From: an uncultured Eubacteriales bacterium
GTDB lineage: Bacteria > Bacillota > Clostridia > Oscillospirales > CAG-272
DNA: 64,000 nt
Reading direction: 5' to 3'
Assembly (NCBI GenBank): GCA_900545935.1
Contig: URAP01000004.1
Span: forward strand, 26,224 to 90,223
Every line of letters begins with the position of its first letter. Position 1 is the first letter of the stretch. Position numbers and translations under genes: made by a program. The notes beneath the pieces are model-generated. The model did no database searches and was not told the origin of the DNA. It saw nothing but the letters and a program-made list of their open reading frames with translations. This document shows positions 26,501-34,900 of this stretch, piece after piece.

Positions 26501-27626
26501 TTGTACAAACGAGGGCTGCTCTGAGGTCCAGGTTGGTGACTATGTTATCCCCGCTAAGGGCCACAGCTACGTATATAGCTGCGCAGCAAATCAGACACAG
26601 AATAGCTTCCGTAAGGGACACATCGGAAAGTGCTCGGTATGCGGCGACGTAACCGAAACAATAGCACATACACCGAACGAGCTCGGAATCTGCTCCGAGT
26701 GCGGCGGAAATGTAAAGCTTCTCGTAAGCAGCTACTCCGTATCTCTTGCAGACGTACTTAACCTTAACATTAAGGTTGACACCGCAAACTTTGAGGGCTA
26801 TGACAGCTTCTTCGTTAAGTTTGTGGAGCACTTCTCTGACGGCAGTGACGATCTTGTAACAACAATATCCAATTATACAACAGAGGGTTCGAGATACGTA
26901 TTCAGCTACGGTGCACCTCCTCAGAGAGCAGTAAACAACATTGACGTATATGTATGCGGTGTTAAGAACGGCGAGACCTATACCGGCAGTTACCGTACCT
27001 TCAACATCAAGGATTACATCTATCTCCAGCTGAACAAGACCAATGTTGAGACCGCGCTCAAGACCGTTTATGTACACCTGCTCGACTACATCACCGAGGC
27101 ACAGCGTGTTGTAAACTATAATCTTGACAATCTCGCAAATGCAGCACTTACCGATGAGATGACTGCACTCAGACTTCCTGAAAACAAGGTATATACCAAT
27201 ATCGCAGGAACGACTGTAAACGAGGGCGCATCCGGTGCAACATATAAGTCCAGATCGCTCTACTGCGCAGATGCAGTATCCTTCAAGTACAACTTCACTC
27301 TTGATAATGCACAGTACACCACCGATAATGTAAAGGTCGTTGTAACCTATAAGGATGACGGCGTTGTAATGGCAGAGTATACCGGCAATCAGATCACATA
27401 TGACGAGACAACCGGCAGATATACAGTGGTCGTAGGTCTTATCGCTCAGAACATGAGCAAGGCATTCGAACTCAACGTATACACTCTCGACGGAACCCTT
27501 ATCACCGGTAAGACCCTGACCAACTCCATCGAGTCTCAGGTAGCTACCAATAAGGATACCACCATCACTGCAATGCTCGATGCTATGATGCAGTACGGCA
27601 GAGCAGCTGCTAAGCTTGTCGGCTGA
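23547..27626 (+). CDS. Giant secreted multi-domain protein with CBM9-like and cysteine-ribbon modules
   Basis: A 1,359-residue exported protein. The start at 23547 has AGGAGA upstream and gives a signal peptide (KKTFKKVLSTVVASLFVLQS, cleavage near residue 29-34). Four CBM9/DOMON-like beta modules (about 35-215, 225-415, 484-655, 723-915) each begin with a TIDGVLD/AAVDGVKDAAY phrase and contain a YLWDGGYLYM-like strand. Between them are short ribbon modules with paired cysteines (VCTMCG; KCSVCG; SCTNEGC). The last 354 residues, from nt 26562, form a module whose DNA is the same as that of the next gene. No LPXTG, dockerin or S-layer homology motif is seen, so how it is held at the surface is unknown; the shared C-terminal module is the best candidate. 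Codon use is that of a highly expressed gene. Confidence 0.8.
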   Translation: MKKTFKKVLSTVVASLFVLQSAALAAVSVGAVDANVLKYTPTIDGVLDNAYLNSAKVDLDTSKVAGMGTSPNLKGTAYYLWDGGYLYMAAEITGDPKLEATGNSPWTDSAAFTFFKKGEEQVEAGRIVVEPMEGTFQFSNTNGTACGSNLPAVGTTAKISDYSSEVAYTADTVKGTYIVEARMKFDSAAAGTQYSINFGALDGQNYAVIGDWGWAGPVGGTLTLSSEEYIDAPTTVAKYTPELDGVKDKAYDASISHAVEGVTYNFLYDDSYIYLYAEGTMTVDATSYLNITFTGTPVNAGVITSEGINFIIQPFHNPTSGVVGNVQTWQAIGGGQANMGSNLAKDASAATEFKITVDGGKFTAEVRVANATALDKVVAFANGVYNAGTLTAGEGDYWKFWGDGSAPKYTALTLGEAYNPGHTHTFEDEFTVDEAATCLKVGSKSRHCVDFDTCGGKTDVTEIPVIDHNIENGVCTMCGMLLIQRGTPTIDGVVDAAYATTGSNTVNSGTVKFLWDDNYIYAIVTTKETDAKVTVESISDLWGHTIGMGIDFASRTLTPASDDWTYITLNNKGTFAQNLYLKDKLVGVEGVDYAFGSDADTNIFEIKIATDTAFLDQNDYVVGFGSGACDENLWKWNGTIYNGGDAAKGTGLKTLFAHAASCDKVFSADYTVVVAPTCTEVGYKARLCACGVTTDVTTVPALGHTFVNGKCSVCGTIEVAVPNTSVPYVTAAVDGVKDAAYDSGVKYYVNGATAYLLYDKDYFYVYVEADEGENVTYFTLGNPDKTDTVGPFWSHTASVKFDFNAKNVTTKGWEYGVFNQNGQSTFADNISVDGGDTCLAKAGTDYVFADGAKAAELKIHIGEGYATNNYAGRAYVGSTIYSIGFGTETDGINLTGGALHAQVINGKCTPLTLARCLNGCTAAEARVVITEPTCHSVGTSAEVCAVCGGIIEGSEQEIAMTEHNWAYEIDVAPTCTTEGSASMRSCTNEGCSEVQVGDYVIPAKGHSYVYSCAANQTQNSFRKGHIGKCSVCGDVTETIAHTPNELGICSECGGNVKLLVSSYSVSLADVLNLNIKVDTANFEGYDSFFVKFVEHFSDGSDDLVTTISNYTTEGSRYVFSYGAPPQRAVNNIDVYVCGVKNGETYTGSYRTFNIKDYIYLQLNKTNVETALKTVYVHLLDYITEAQRVVNYNLDNLANAALTDEMTALRLPENKVYTNIAGTTVNEGASGATYKSRSLYCADAVSFKYNFTLDNAQYTTDNVKVVVTYKDDGVVMAEYTGNQITYDETTGRYTVVVGLIAQNMSKAFELNVYTLDGTLITGKTLTNSIESQVATNKDTTITAMLDAMMQYGRAAAKLVG

Positions 27627-27651
27627 TTCTCTATTCGATAGGACTAACCGA
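26562..27651 (+). repeat. 1,090-bp direct repeat, copy 1
   Basis: Covers the 3' module of the first giant gene, its stop codon and 25 bp beyond. It matches 31095-32184 at a constant offset of 4,533 bp; the encoded proteins are identical over this whole stretch and I saw no base difference. Confidence 0.85.
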
Positions 27652-27660
27652 ATAACCTCC

Positions 27661-27693
27661 GCAGCCCGCGATTCGTCGCGGGCTGCATTTTTT
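27661..27693 (+). terminator. Terminator between the two giant genes
   Basis: A 10-bp GC-rich perfect stem (27661-27670 with 27677-27686) followed by a run of six T. It lies just beyond the repeat copy, so only the first gene has it. Confidence 0.9.
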
Positions 27694-27736
27694 ATGCAAA
27701 GTAACACATTTGACGCAGCATATAAATCTAATACTA

Positions 27737-27764
27737 TTGACTTTACAGATAAATGTGCTATAAT
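27737..27764 (+). promoter_or_regulatory. Promoter of the second giant gene
   Basis: TTGACT (27737-27742), 16-nt spacer, TATAAT (27759-27764), 60 bp before the start codon. Confidence 0.7.
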
Positions 27765-27824
27765 TGACATATAGAATTATATCTGTTGCAAAGAAAATAC
27801 AATAATGAAAAGGTTGGTCACGAC

Positions 27825-30800
27825 ATGAAAACAAAAGCGTGTAGCAGAGCCGCAGCGTGGTTTCTTTCGGTAGCGACCCTTATATCCGCGTCGGCGCTTT
27901 CATTTACCGTATCTGTAAGTGCGGCGGGCAAGGTCGCCGATACCTCCCCGAAAACATCAAAGACTCTTTATAACGGTGTCAGCTACGATTATTACGAGCT
28001 TCCGTCAAGCTCAAAATACGGCGCCAAGGATTTCAGCGTTGTTGAATTTGATCTTGCGCAAAGCGATCTTTATCTCGATGTAGTTTCGGCAGGCTCATAT
28101 TCAAATCAGCTTGCACCAACATCGAAAATTCTTTCAAATTTTAATAAGAATAATACCGAGGGCAAAACTGCGATTGCCGCAATAAACGGCGATTTGTGGA
28201 TGGTTAATTATTGCCATTCGAGAACCTCCAATATTACCTATGGCGGTGTTCAATACGGACCGGTCGTAAAAAAGACACTCACGCTCCCTCGCGGGTTTAA
28301 TGTCAGCGACGGTGAGATAATCTCTTCGGCATGTATACCGGAGGAAACGCCGTACGAGAGTGATTTCTATACCTTCGGAATTACAGATGACTATGTGCCG
28401 TTTATGTGCAATCCCGGAACCGGCATTACGGTCACGAATACGACCCGCAATGCTAAGTTCTATACCGAGGCGCTCAACCGTCTGCCTGTCGAGGATGCGA
28501 CGGTAGTCTATACCGATAAGGGCTGCCTGAATAACTATGCGCTCGATGATGCCTATGAGGTGGTCGTCGATGTTCCGTATGACTACAAGGTTGCGCACGG
28601 CTGCAGCATAACCGGTACGGTCAGCGGCATATACGGGCCGAGCAGCAGCGGTAATCCGACAATGCAGGCGAACCGTATAATTCTTACGGCGCGCGGCAGT
28701 ACACAGATCGCGCAGCTCTCCTCCTACAAGGTCGGAGACAGCGTTACGATATCGGTCAATACCTATGATAAATGGGGTCATTATACAGACCTGCTGCATC
28801 GCATATCAGAGGGTGTCGGCGGACATATACCGCTTGTTATTGATGGTGAGTATTGCGACGAACTGTGTGCGGGGCTTACGAATCTTTATGCGACCTCGAT
28901 AATCGGCTATACTTCTACCGGCAGCATCAAGCTGCTTACGCTCGACAGTGTGTCAAGTAGCTCCTCATCCAAGTATTTTCGTATAGCAGATATGCCCGCA
29001 CTTTGCCGAGAACTTGATATCGTAAATGCCTTCTTACTTGATGGCGGCGGATCTGCGACGATGGTGACGCTTGACAGCGGCTCCTATAAGCTGCAGGGTA
29101 CACCGAGCGACGGCAGCGAGCGTTCTGTTATCAATGCTATAATTCTCTCGCACGGTCCCGAAAAGGCAGCGCAGGGCAGCTTTATACCTGTGCCGAACTA
29201 TAACGATAATCTTTCGGAGCTGCGCTTTACCTCCTCCGATTCGATGAAGTATTTTCTTCAGCGATCTTCCCTCAAGGCAGAAAAGCTCGTCAGCCTCGGT
29301 TACAGTGATACGGAAAAGGCACTTGAGATAACCACAGTGACTGATAACGATCCGTATTTTTACATCAATTATTCAAAGAGCACTGTCAAGCTCTCGGCTG
29401 ATAATTATAAGTATGCCGTAATGACATACAAGAATCCTACGACAAATTCCGATAAGGCCGCAAGGGCGAGCTTGTTCCCATGTGCCGGCAGCCAGACCCT
29501 GGCATCGCCGACCTGCTCCGTGACCTTTGATCTCGAACGCAGTAATTCTTATTGCAGTAAGGTCATAGATTTGTCCTCGCTCAGCGCATGGACCGGAACG
29601 ATAAACGCTATGCGGTGGGACTTCTTTGATGAAGCGAGCGTCGGCGATAAGCTGTATGTTAAATCTCTTATTCTCTGTAAGACTGAGGCAGAGGCTGCCG
29701 CTGTTGCCGAGAGTGAGAAGAACAGAGCGGAGATCAGTTTCGGCTCGGAAAAGATGCTCCGTCATACACCTAAAATAGACGGCAGGCTTGATGATGCCTA
29801 CCTTGCTTCGTGCGGCGTGGTGCTTGATACCACCGTGATCAAAAATGCCGTTACCGGCAAGCCGGTTTCCGATACCGTTCGCAGCAAGTATGCCGGCGAC
29901 CTTTGGGCATATGCATACTACCTCTATGATTCAAATTATATTTATGCTTATGTTACCGTTCATGATACTACCTTGACTCCCGCCTCCGGTGTAACCGCAT
30001 CTAACGCCGCGCGAAACAATAATGTTTATCTTTCGGTATGGAACGGAGCGACATGGCCCGGAAGCTCTGCTGAGATACTGCTGAATGCGACCAACGGATA
30101 TGCCTTTGTTTCCGGTTCTGCGGGCGGCTTCGGATCGAACTTTGCTGCCGCATACGGAACCGAAACGCCGTCTACCGAATACGCATATTCGCTGAATTCG
30201 GACGGCAGCGGCTATGTTATCGAGGCGCGCATATATGCTCCCGGCTATAATACCGGTGATAGCGTTTCGATAGCTCTCGGAGCAAATGATCTTGTTACGA
30301 GCAGCTTGAATTTCTGGCGCTTCGGAAATGTATATTCTTACGATAAGGATGCGTCATTTGATGCGACCGTAACTCTCGGCGACTATTACGAGTCACACAC
30401 TCATACATGGGAGAGCGATTATACCGTTGATACTCCCGCGACCTGCACCTCGGTAGGCAGCAAGAGCATCCATTGCAGCGGCTGCGGCGAGATAAAGCCC
30501 GGCTCTGCCGTTTCGATCCCGATGCTGTCGCACAGCTATGTCCTCTCTTCCTCTGTTGCGCCGACCTGTGTCAACAGCGGAACAGAAACCTATATATGCT
30601 CCGTATGCGGAAAAAATGATGTCAGGAGCATTCCGGCGCTCGGTCATAGCTATAATGCCGACGGCATATGTGAGCGCTGCGGTTACAGTGAAAAGCCAAT
30701 TGTTAAGTCCTTCACAGAGTCCGGTGCGCTAAAACCGGGCGATACCGTGATCTTTACACTCTCTCTTGACGGTTGTGCATCGCTCAAATCGCTCCGTGTC

Positions 30801-32159
30801 ATTCCTAAATTCGACAGCTCTGTTTTTGAGATCGTTTCAATGCGTTGGCTTATTACCGGAACATCTATATCCGATGTCTCGGATGCGTACGCCGTTGCCG
30901 CTTATGCGACAGAGACCTCCGGTGTCGGCGGCGATATCTTTGAGTGTGAATTGAGAGTAAAGGATAATGCTGCTGCCGGCGAACATTCGGTTGGCTTTGA
31001 CGTTATGATAAAGAGCAAGGCGACCGGAACCGAGACGGCACTGAATATCGTTCAGCCCGAGGATTGGACTGTGACTGTTGAACCCGCGCATGTTCACAGC
31101 TACGTATATAGCTGCGCAGCAAATCAGACACAGAATAGCTTCCGTAAGGGACACATCGGAAAGTGCTCGGTATGCGGCGACGTAACCGAAACAATAGCAC
31201 ATACACCGAACGAGCTCGGAATCTGCTCCGAGTGCGGCGGAAATGTAAAGCTTCTCGTAAGCAGCTACTCCGTATCTCTTGCAGACGTACTTAACCTTAA
31301 CATTAAGGTTGACACCGCAAACTTTGAGGGCTATGACAGCTTCTTCGTTAAGTTTGTGGAGCACTTCTCTGACGGCAGTGACGATCTTGTAACAACAATA
31401 TCCAATTATACAACAGAGGGTTCGAGATACGTATTCAGCTACGGTGCACCTCCTCAGAGAGCAGTAAACAACATTGACGTATATGTATGCGGTGTTAAGA
31501 ACGGCGAGACCTATACCGGCAGTTACCGTACCTTCAACATCAAGGATTACATCTATCTCCAGCTGAACAAGACCAATGTTGAGACCGCGCTCAAGACCGT
31601 TTATGTACACCTGCTCGACTACATCACCGAGGCACAGCGTGTTGTAAACTATAATCTTGACAATCTCGCAAATGCAGCACTTACCGATGAGATGACTGCA
31701 CTCAGACTTCCTGAAAACAAGGTATATACCAATATCGCAGGAACGACTGTAAACGAGGGCGCATCCGGTGCAACATATAAGTCCAGATCGCTCTACTGCG
31801 CAGATGCAGTATCCTTCAAGTACAACTTCACTCTTGATAATGCACAGTACACCACCGATAATGTAAAGGTCGTTGTAACCTATAAGGATGACGGCGTTGT
31901 AATGGCAGAGTATACCGGCAATCAGATCACATATGACGAGACAACCGGCAGATATACAGTGGTCGTAGGTCTTATCGCTCAGAACATGAGCAAGGCATTC
32001 GAACTCAACGTATACACTCTCGACGGAACCCTTATCACCGGTAAGACCCTGACCAACTCCATCGAGTCTCAGGTAGCTACCAATAAGGATACCACCATCA
32101 CTGCAATGCTCGATGCTATGATGCAGTACGGCAGAGCAGCTGCTAAGCTTGTCGGCTGA
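27825..32159 (+). CDS. Giant secreted phosphodiester glycosidase (NAGPA/DUF2233-like) with CBM9-like, ribbon and cohesin-like modules
   Basis: A 1,444-residue exported protein; signal peptide in residues 1-35. Residues 45-440 form a NAGPA (phosphodiester glycosidase, DUF2233) domain: AAINGDLW near residue 115, LLDGGGSATMV near 405 and ERSVINAIILS near 430. Enzymes of this family remove sugars from phosphodiester-linked glycans. After a linker domain comes one CBM9-like module (645-855, starting TPKIDGRLDDAYL), two cysteine-ribbon modules (858-960), a cohesin-like beta module (965-1088, VIFTLSLDG...GGDIFECELRVKD) and the shared C-terminal module (from residue 1,091). The start at 27825 has only a modest AAGG site. 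The two giant genes share a tail but not their enzymatic heads, so they may be displayed by the same route. Confidence 0.8.
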   Translation: MKTKACSRAAAWFLSVATLISASALSFTVSVSAAGKVADTSPKTSKTLYNGVSYDYYELPSSSKYGAKDFSVVEFDLAQSDLYLDVVSAGSYSNQLAPTSKILSNFNKNNTEGKTAIAAINGDLWMVNYCHSRTSNITYGGVQYGPVVKKTLTLPRGFNVSDGEIISSACIPEETPYESDFYTFGITDDYVPFMCNPGTGITVTNTTRNAKFYTEALNRLPVEDATVVYTDKGCLNNYALDDAYEVVVDVPYDYKVAHGCSITGTVSGIYGPSSSGNPTMQANRIILTARGSTQIAQLSSYKVGDSVTISVNTYDKWGHYTDLLHRISEGVGGHIPLVIDGEYCDELCAGLTNLYATSIIGYTSTGSIKLLTLDSVSSSSSSKYFRIADMPALCRELDIVNAFLLDGGGSATMVTLDSGSYKLQGTPSDGSERSVINAIILSHGPEKAAQGSFIPVPNYNDNLSELRFTSSDSMKYFLQRSSLKAEKLVSLGYSDTEKALEITTVTDNDPYFYINYSKSTVKLSADNYKYAVMTYKNPTTNSDKAARASLFPCAGSQTLASPTCSVTFDLERSNSYCSKVIDLSSLSAWTGTINAMRWDFFDEASVGDKLYVKSLILCKTEAEAAAVAESEKNRAEISFGSEKMLRHTPKIDGRLDDAYLASCGVVLDTTVIKNAVTGKPVSDTVRSKYAGDLWAYAYYLYDSNYIYAYVTVHDTTLTPASGVTASNAARNNNVYLSVWNGATWPGSSAEILLNATNGYAFVSGSAGGFGSNFAAAYGTETPSTEYAYSLNSDGSGYVIEARIYAPGYNTGDSVSIALGANDLVTSSLNFWRFGNVYSYDKDASFDATVTLGDYYESHTHTWESDYTVDTPATCTSVGSKSIHCSGCGEIKPGSAVSIPMLSHSYVLSSSVAPTCVNSGTETYICSVCGKNDVRSIPALGHSYNADGICERCGYSEKPIVKSFTESGALKPGDTVIFTLSLDGCASLKSLRVIPKFDSSVFEIVSMRWLITGTSISDVSDAYAVAAYATETSGVGGDIFECELRVKDNAAAGEHSVGFDVMIKSKATGTETALNIVQPEDWTVTVEPAHVHSYVYSCAANQTQNSFRKGHIGKCSVCGDVTETIAHTPNELGICSECGGNVKLLVSSYSVSLADVLNLNIKVDTANFEGYDSFFVKFVEHFSDGSDDLVTTISNYTTEGSRYVFSYGAPPQRAVNNIDVYVCGVKNGETYTGSYRTFNIKDYIYLQLNKTNVETALKTVYVHLLDYITEAQRVVNYNLDNLANAALTDEMTALRLPENKVYTNIAGTTVNEGASGATYKSRSLYCADAVSFKYNFTLDNAQYTTDNVKVVVTYKDDGVVMAEYTGNQITYDETTGRYTVVVGLIAQNMSKAFELNVYTLDGTLITGKTLTNSIESQVATNKDTTITAMLDAMMQYGRAAAKLVG

Positions 32160-32184
32160 TTCTCTATTCGATAGGACTAACCGA
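31095..32184 (+). repeat. 1,090-bp direct repeat, copy 2
   Basis: Second copy of the module at 26562-27651. The similarity ends at base 32185, where the flanking sequences diverge after a short TAACCTC. Confidence 0.85.
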
Positions 32185-32192
32185 GTAACCTC

Positions 32193-32410
32193 GGAGATGA
32201 CAAAAAGTTAGAACCGAAAAAGTGAAGAAGAGCTCATCCTGCTTCGGTATGTCCGAGCAACAAAGAAAAGAGGACGAGATACTATCGGATTTCTCTTATA
32301 GAATGAAATTCACTTTTTCTGCAGATGATCCTGTCGTCCGGGGCGAGCTTGTACGTCTGATATGGTAAAACTACATGCATTGAACATATTTACCTGTTCT
32401 CGAGTGATCA
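32193..32410. other. Gene-free stretch after the second giant gene
   Basis: Only short frames without ribosome sites. The phrases GAAGAAGAGCTC and TTTCTCTTATAG suggest degraded coding DNA, but I could not name a source. Confidence 0.3.
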
Positions 32411-32448
32411 GGGACTGTTAAAAAACTTGTTTTTTAACAGTCCCTTTT
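32411..32448 (+). terminator. Strong terminator of the second giant gene
   Basis: A 15-bp perfect stem (32411-32425 with 32430-32444), loop CTTG, followed by TTTT. The A/T-rich inner stem would also work leftward. Confidence 0.8.
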
Positions 32449-32546
32449 ATATTTGCCTGCGTATATTCCGTAATTCTCGTGCTTTTCTTCAACCGTAACG
32501 ACGCGCTGCTTCTGCCATTTGTGATCGTAGTTTTATTAACAAAAAA

Positions 32547-32584
32547 CGTCTCCCCGCAGGTCTACTTGACCATGCGGGGAGACG
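32547..32584 (-). terminator. Terminator of the pyrR-uracil permease operon
   Basis: A 12-bp stem (32547-32558 with 32573-32584) 38 bp beyond the permease stop, followed on the minus strand by a run of six T. Confidence 0.85.
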
Positions 32585-32622
32585 AAAAACGAATGTATTT
32601 ACAAGACTTAATATTTGGGATA

Positions 32623-33963
32623 TTACTTCTCGTCCTTCTTCTTGCCGGAGAGGAGGAGATTGGTTAGGATTCCGAGGATGAGTGCGGAAGCGACCTCGGT
32701 TATGGTGACCGGGCCGATGCCGATGGACATTCCGCCGATACCGGTGATAAGTATTACCGAAACAACGAATAGGTTGTGGTTATCGCCGAGATCGATTTTC
32801 TGTATCATCTTAAGACCGGAGACTGCGATGAATCCGTAAAGGGTGATGCACACACCGCCCATTACGCAGGAAGGGATGGTCGCAAGGAAGGTCACAAAGG
32901 GCGCGAAGAACGAAGCGATAATAGCGAGAATTGCGGTCGTAAAAATGGTGTAAACGGAAGCATTACCTGTGATAGCAACGCATCCGACCGACTCGCCGTA
33001 GGTGGTGTTCGGGCAGCCGCCGAAGATCGCGCCGACGATCGAGCCTACGCCGTCGCCGAGCAGGGTGCGATGGAGACCGGGCTCCTCAAGAAGCTCGTGT
33101 CCGATGATGGAGGAGAGGTTCTTGTGGTCTGCTATGTGCTCGGCGAAAACAACGAATGCGACGGGAACATATGCAACCGCGATCGTTGCTATGTACTGGC
33201 CGTTTATCTCGCTAAGGCCCTTTGCCGCCTTGATGAAGGTGAAGTCAGGGTACCACTGCATGTTGGCGAAGCGCGAGAAGTCGATGATGACCATAGCCTC
33301 GTTGCCTGTCGCATTGCCGATAACGGTGAACACGGTAGCTACGAGATAGCCTGCGATAATACCGATCACGAAAGGAATGAGCTTAGCCATTTTCTTTCCG
33401 TAGACCGAGCAAACGGTGACGACTGCGAGGGTCACAAGTGCGCAGATGAGGCAGAGCCAGCCGTGGAGGTTCATCTGGAATACTCCGCCGTCGGTCTTGG
33501 CGATGGAGATCGCGTCGCTGACAGCATTGCCTGCGAGCGAGAGACCGATGATAGCGACGGTAGGTCCGATGATAACAGCGGGCATGAGCTTGTTAATCCA
33601 ACGAACGCCTGCGAACTTAACGATAATTGCTATAAGCACATATACGAGCCCTGCGAATGCAGCGCCGATGATTATGCCCGCGAAGCCTGCCTCTGCGGTA
33701 GCTGCGCCCGCGAAGGCTGCCGACATGGAGCCGAGGAATGCGAACGAGGAGCCGAGGAATACGGGGCTTCTGAACTTGGTGAAGAGCAGATAAACGATGG
33801 TGCCCACGCCTGCGCCGAAGAGCGCTGCGGACTGGGACATTCCGTTGCCGATAATAGAAGGAACGGCGATCGTTGCCGCAAGAATTGCGAGCAGCTGCTG
33901 GAGCGCAAATATAAGATTCGCGCCGAATTTAGGCTTGTCTTTGACCTGGTAGATAAGATTCAT
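32623..33963 (-). CDS. Uracil permease (NCS2 family)
   Basis: A 446-residue membrane transporter with about 12-14 hydrophobic segments, of the nucleobase:cation symporter-2 family. It starts FALQQLLAILAATIAVPSII, contains GSSFAFLGSMSAAFAG and the family motif region near VAYVPVAFVVFAEHIADHKN with the substrate-binding Glu, followed by GGCPNTTYGESVGCVAITGN. It imports uracil across the cytoplasmic membrane. GGAGG precedes the ATG. It follows pyrR by 51 bp in the same direction, the same order as in many Bacillota, and is probably co-transcribed under PyrR attenuation. Confidence 0.92.
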   Translation of the reverse strand: MNLIYQVKDKPKFGANLIFALQQLLAILAATIAVPSIIGNGMSQSAALFGAGVGTIVYLLFTKFRSPVFLGSSFAFLGSMSAAFAGAATAEAGFAGIIIGAAFAGLVYVLIAIIVKFAGVRWINKLMPAVIIGPTVAIIGLSLAGNAVSDAISIAKTDGGVFQMNLHGWLCLICALVTLAVVTVCSVYGKKMAKLIPFVIGIIAGYLVATVFTVIGNATGNEAMVIIDFSRFANMQWYPDFTFIKAAKGLSEINGQYIATIAVAYVPVAFVVFAEHIADHKNLSSIIGHELLEEPGLHRTLLGDGVGSIVGAIFGGCPNTTYGESVGCVAITGNASVYTIFTTAILAIIASFFAPFVTFLATIPSCVMGGVCITLYGFIAVSGLKMIQKIDLGDNHNLFVVSVILITGIGGMSIGIGPVTITEVASALILGILTNLLLSGKKKDEK

Positions 33964-34014
33964 CTTATTGATCCTCCGGTTATTATTTATGTAAATACTT
34001 TCGTATTTATATAC

Positions 34015-34551
34015 TCATTCTCCGTAGAGCTCGACGCCCATAGTGTCGTCGTACGGCGGTATAAGCACCGAGACACGCTCGTTCTGAGCGGTCGGGATGC
34101 TTTTTCCTATATAGTCGGCGCGGAAAGGCAGTTCTCTGTGCCCGCGGTCGATGAGGATTGCGAGTCGGATGGCACGCGGCCGTCCGATCGAGAATATAGC
34201 GTCGATTGCGGCTCTTACGGTCCGACCGGTGTAGAGCACATCATCGACGAGCACGACCTTTTTGTTAACTATGTCAAATCCGAGCTCTGAGGTCGAGATG
34301 ACGGGACTTTCATACCGATGTGTGAGATCGTCTCTGTAAAACTTGATGTCGATCGCGCCGCAGGGAACATGAACGCCCTCCGAGCGATAGATGTTCTCGG
34401 CGATCATTTCCGCCAAACGCTCTCCGCGCCGACGTACACCGACTATGCAGAGGTCGTCTGTGCCCTTGTTTTTTTCGACTATCTCAAATGAAATTCTGCG
34501 GACGGTGCGGCAGAGCGTCTCGCCGTCCATAATACGTGCTTTTAGCTGCAT
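34015..34551 (-). CDS. pyrR: PyrR, pyrimidine operon attenuator / uracil phosphoribosyltransferase
   Basis: A 178-residue phosphoribosyltransferase-fold protein. The PRPP-binding motif VVLVDDVLYTGRTVRAA is at residues 99-115, and the N-terminal ARIMDGETLCRTVRRISFEI and the GVRRRGERLA loop are typical of PyrR. In Bacillota it binds UMP/UTP and a conserved loop in pyr mRNA leaders, causing termination when pyrimidines are plentiful; it also has uracil phosphoribosyltransferase activity. The ATG at 34551 is chosen because GGAGGTG precedes it; the longer frame upstream is leader. It is the first gene of a two-gene operon with the uracil permease and has a PyrR-type leader of its own. Confidence 0.93.
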   Translation of the reverse strand: MQLKARIMDGETLCRTVRRISFEIVEKNKGTDDLCIVGVRRRGERLAEMIAENIYRSEGVHVPCGAIDIKFYRDDLTHRYESPVISTSELGFDIVNKKVVLVDDVLYTGRTVRAAIDAIFSIGRPRAIRLAILIDRGHRELPFRADYIGKSIPTAQNERVSVLIPPYDDTMGVELYGE

Positions 34552-34732
34552 GTTGCACCTCCGGATTTTTTCAGAGCAAAAGAAAAGAACCCTGCGGCAG
34601 AGGGCGCGCAAGATCCGTATAGGCGGCAAAAGCCGTGTGAGTTTATAATCGGATCTTGTCGGTCTCTCTGTACCGAACTTAAAGACTCGTTTTTGCTTTC
34701 AGAATTCTATCACTTCAGGCGAAAAATGTCAA
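34552..34732 (-). promoter_or_regulatory. Promoter and PyrR-type leader of the pyrR operon
   Basis: On the minus strand: TTGACA (34727-34732), 17-nt spacer, TAGAAT (34704-34709). The leader has TTCGGTACAGAGAGACCGA (34660-34678), a hairpin whose CAGAGAG loop resembles the PyrR-binding loop, then an 8-bp outer stem (34650-34657 with 34610-34617) and a short GC hairpin with U-rich end before the ribosome site. Attenuation by PyrR is inferred. Confidence 0.6.
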
Positions 34733-34827
34733 TATGTTTTGCAAAAAAAACAAAAAAATTTTTGTTCGATTTTATACCCATAAAATCAAACGGGAAAATA
34801 TTCATATAGGCAAATTCAGAACGTGTA

Positions 34828-34856
34828 TTGCATATTTTTCATCCATATGATATAAT
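34828..34856 (+). promoter_or_regulatory. Promoter of the aldose epimerase-amidase pair
   Basis: TTGCAT (34828-34833), 17-nt spacer, TATAAT (34851-34856), 44 bp before the start codon. Confidence 0.65.
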
Positions 34857-34900
34857 TTTCTTGCTATAAAAAGGCGATACGCCGAAAAACGGAGGACGCT

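Noticed and set aside
23763..27770. Very long open frames on the minus strand opposite the first giant gene (471 and 811 codons)
   Set aside because: They are a by-product of biased codon use in the highly expressed plus-strand gene; no ribosome sites, no recognisable domains, and the sense strand encodes clear modules.
32776..34290. 504-codon open frame on the plus strand across the uracil permease and pyrR
   Set aside because: It is antisense to two well-recognised genes and has a composition no real family shows.
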